From: Oscillospiraceae bacterium
GTDB taxonomy: Bacteria > Bacillota > Clostridia > Oscillospirales > Ruminococcaceae
Direction of reading: 5' to 3'
DNA length: 29,455 nucleotides
NCBI GenBank assembly: GCA_016296485.1
Contig: JAEDJF010000008.1
Coordinates: forward strand, 1 to 29,455
Part shown: piece by piece, positions 28,793 through 29,455 of the stretch
Layout of the letters: each line of letters begins with the position of its first letter
How positions within the stretch are numbered: position 1 is the first letter of the stretch
Position numbers and translations under genes: made by a program
The notes under the pieces: generated by a model
Database searches by the model: none
What the model was told of the DNA's origin: nothing
Seen by the model: only the letters and a program-made list of their open reading frames with translations

Positions 28793-29455
28793 TCAGCCTT
28801 TCATGCTCATGCGTCTCTTGACGATGAGAAGTACTGCCGCGCCGACGAACAGCACGCCGCCCACGATGTAGAAAATGGTGGTGCCGATGCCGCCGGTTTC
28901 GGGAAGTACAGCGCCGGAATTGTTCTTTACATCGGTAGAAACGACACCCGTGTCAAGATTTCCGTCTGTAGCTGTACCGTCATCAATCTGGATAGTCAAT
29001 GCAGTCAGTGCGGGACGGTCCTCGGATTTATTCAATGTGGCAGCGATAACAACCGTAATATCGTTTTTCAGCAGGTTGTAGCCGGCAGGGGCCTTGGTCT
29101 CACGCAGGAAGTAGCTACCAGCATCCAGACCGGCAATGACGAACTTGCCATCAGCGTCAGAAGTCAATGTCGTACCTTCAGGATAGGCGATTTTTCCATC
29201 TACTGCAGCAGGAACATTTACCCACTCCACGAACTTTCCACCTGCTACCTTGGCGACTTTGCTCTTTTCGCTGTTCAACAGTACAAACTCGGCATTAGCC
29301 AGTTTATTGTCGGCGTCCTGACCATCGACCTTGGTTACGTCAAGCTCGTAGGTGAATACCAGAACTTCGTCTTTGGGGGTATTGCTGGTAGAGGAAGTGC
29401 CCTCGCCTGTTGCATTGGGGTTGTTTGAGTATTCAAGATATACTTCGTTCTTGTT
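28793..29455 (-). CDS. Major pilin subunit, LPETG-anchored (N-terminus outside window)
   Basis: C-terminal 220 residues of a fimbrial shaft protein; the frame is open to the edge. It shows the end of an isopeptide-forming domain (NKNEVYLEYSNNPN), then a Cna-B domain with VTKVDG (candidate Lys), FVLLN and the E-box YFLRETKAPAGYNLL (candidate Glu), then the sorting signal LPETGG, a membrane helix (IFYIVGGVLFVGAAVLLI) and the tail KRRMSMKG. This is the pattern of SpaA/FctA-type major pilins. First visible gene of the operon with srtC, minor pilin and a second sortase. A TTG at 29278 is inside the domain and is not the start. Confidence 0.92.
   Translation of the reverse strand, partial: NKNEVYLEYSNNPNATGEGTSSTSNTPKDEVLVFTYELDVTKVDGQDADNKLANAEFVLLNSEKSKVAKVAGGKFVEWVNVPAAVDGKIAYPEGTTLTSDADGKFVIAGLDAGSYFLRETKAPAGYNLLKNDITVVIAATLNKSEDRPALTALTIQIDDGTATDGNLDTGVVSTDVKNNSGAVLPETGGIGTTIFYIVGGVLFVGAAVLLIVKRRMSMKG

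Overview
The window looks like the chromosome of a Gram-positive anaerobe of the Clostridia, probably a gut Oscillospirales/Ruminococcaceae-type organism. Base composition is near-balanced by eye. Genes use strong GGAGG ribosome sites with many GTG/TTG starts. The phoH-ybeY-era-recO-mutS2 order, a pyrophosphate-type phosphofructokinase, DUF421/DUF4363 and DUF6179/DUF6323-like pairs and LPXTG pili all fit. The taxonomic statement is inference from gene content. Coding density is high: no gene-free stretch exceeds about 290 bases, and most gaps hold a recognisable promoter, terminator or both. No rRNA, tRNA, CRISPR array or insertion sequence was seen.

Layout. Bases 1-3609 (minus): peptide ABC transporter oppB-C-D-F, tightly overlapped, with its own promoter at 3669-3697; oppF runs off the left edge. 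Bases 3898-5557 (minus): an RsuA-like rRNA pseudouridine synthase and a GtrB-type polyprenyl-phosphate glycosyltransferase, divergent from a GtrA-type flippase-like protein (5651-6106). Bases 6143-8688 (minus): a Pr6Pr-family membrane protein and a YgiQ radical SAM protein. Bases 8805-10122 (minus): two overlapping conserved genes resembling DUF6179 and DUF6323. Bases 10176-11353 (plus): promoter/hairpin elements, a 71-aa membrane mini-protein, an AAC(6')-like acetyltransferase and a 58-aa DUF6774-like protein. Bases 11357-12741 (minus): family 4 uracil-DNA glycosylase and an amidase with an SH3 domain.

Bases 12895-19256 (plus) form a housekeeping cluster: phoH, ybeY, era, a YqzL-like gene, recO, mutS2 and ogt (ribosome maturation and DNA repair). 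It is closed by a bidirectional terminator shared with the pyrophosphate-type pfk (19305-20555, minus). Next come a membrane-anchored ectodomain protein (20703-21215), the DUF421/DUF4363 pair (minus), tandem signal peptidases I, a 32-aa membrane peptide and mnmA (22473-24770, plus). A CorC/HlyC-type membrane protein follows, with a consensus promoter and an attenuator-like leader (24772-26196). The right end (26275-29455, minus) is a sortase-assembled pilus operon: major pilin (cut by the edge), class C sortase, minor pilin, second sortase.

The strongest candidates for new biology are the leader of the CorC-type gene, where a 17-codon reading frame ends inside an intrinsic terminator; phoH, which seems to lack a canonical start codon where its ribosome site points; two promoters that run at once into terminator-like hairpins; and several very small membrane proteins.
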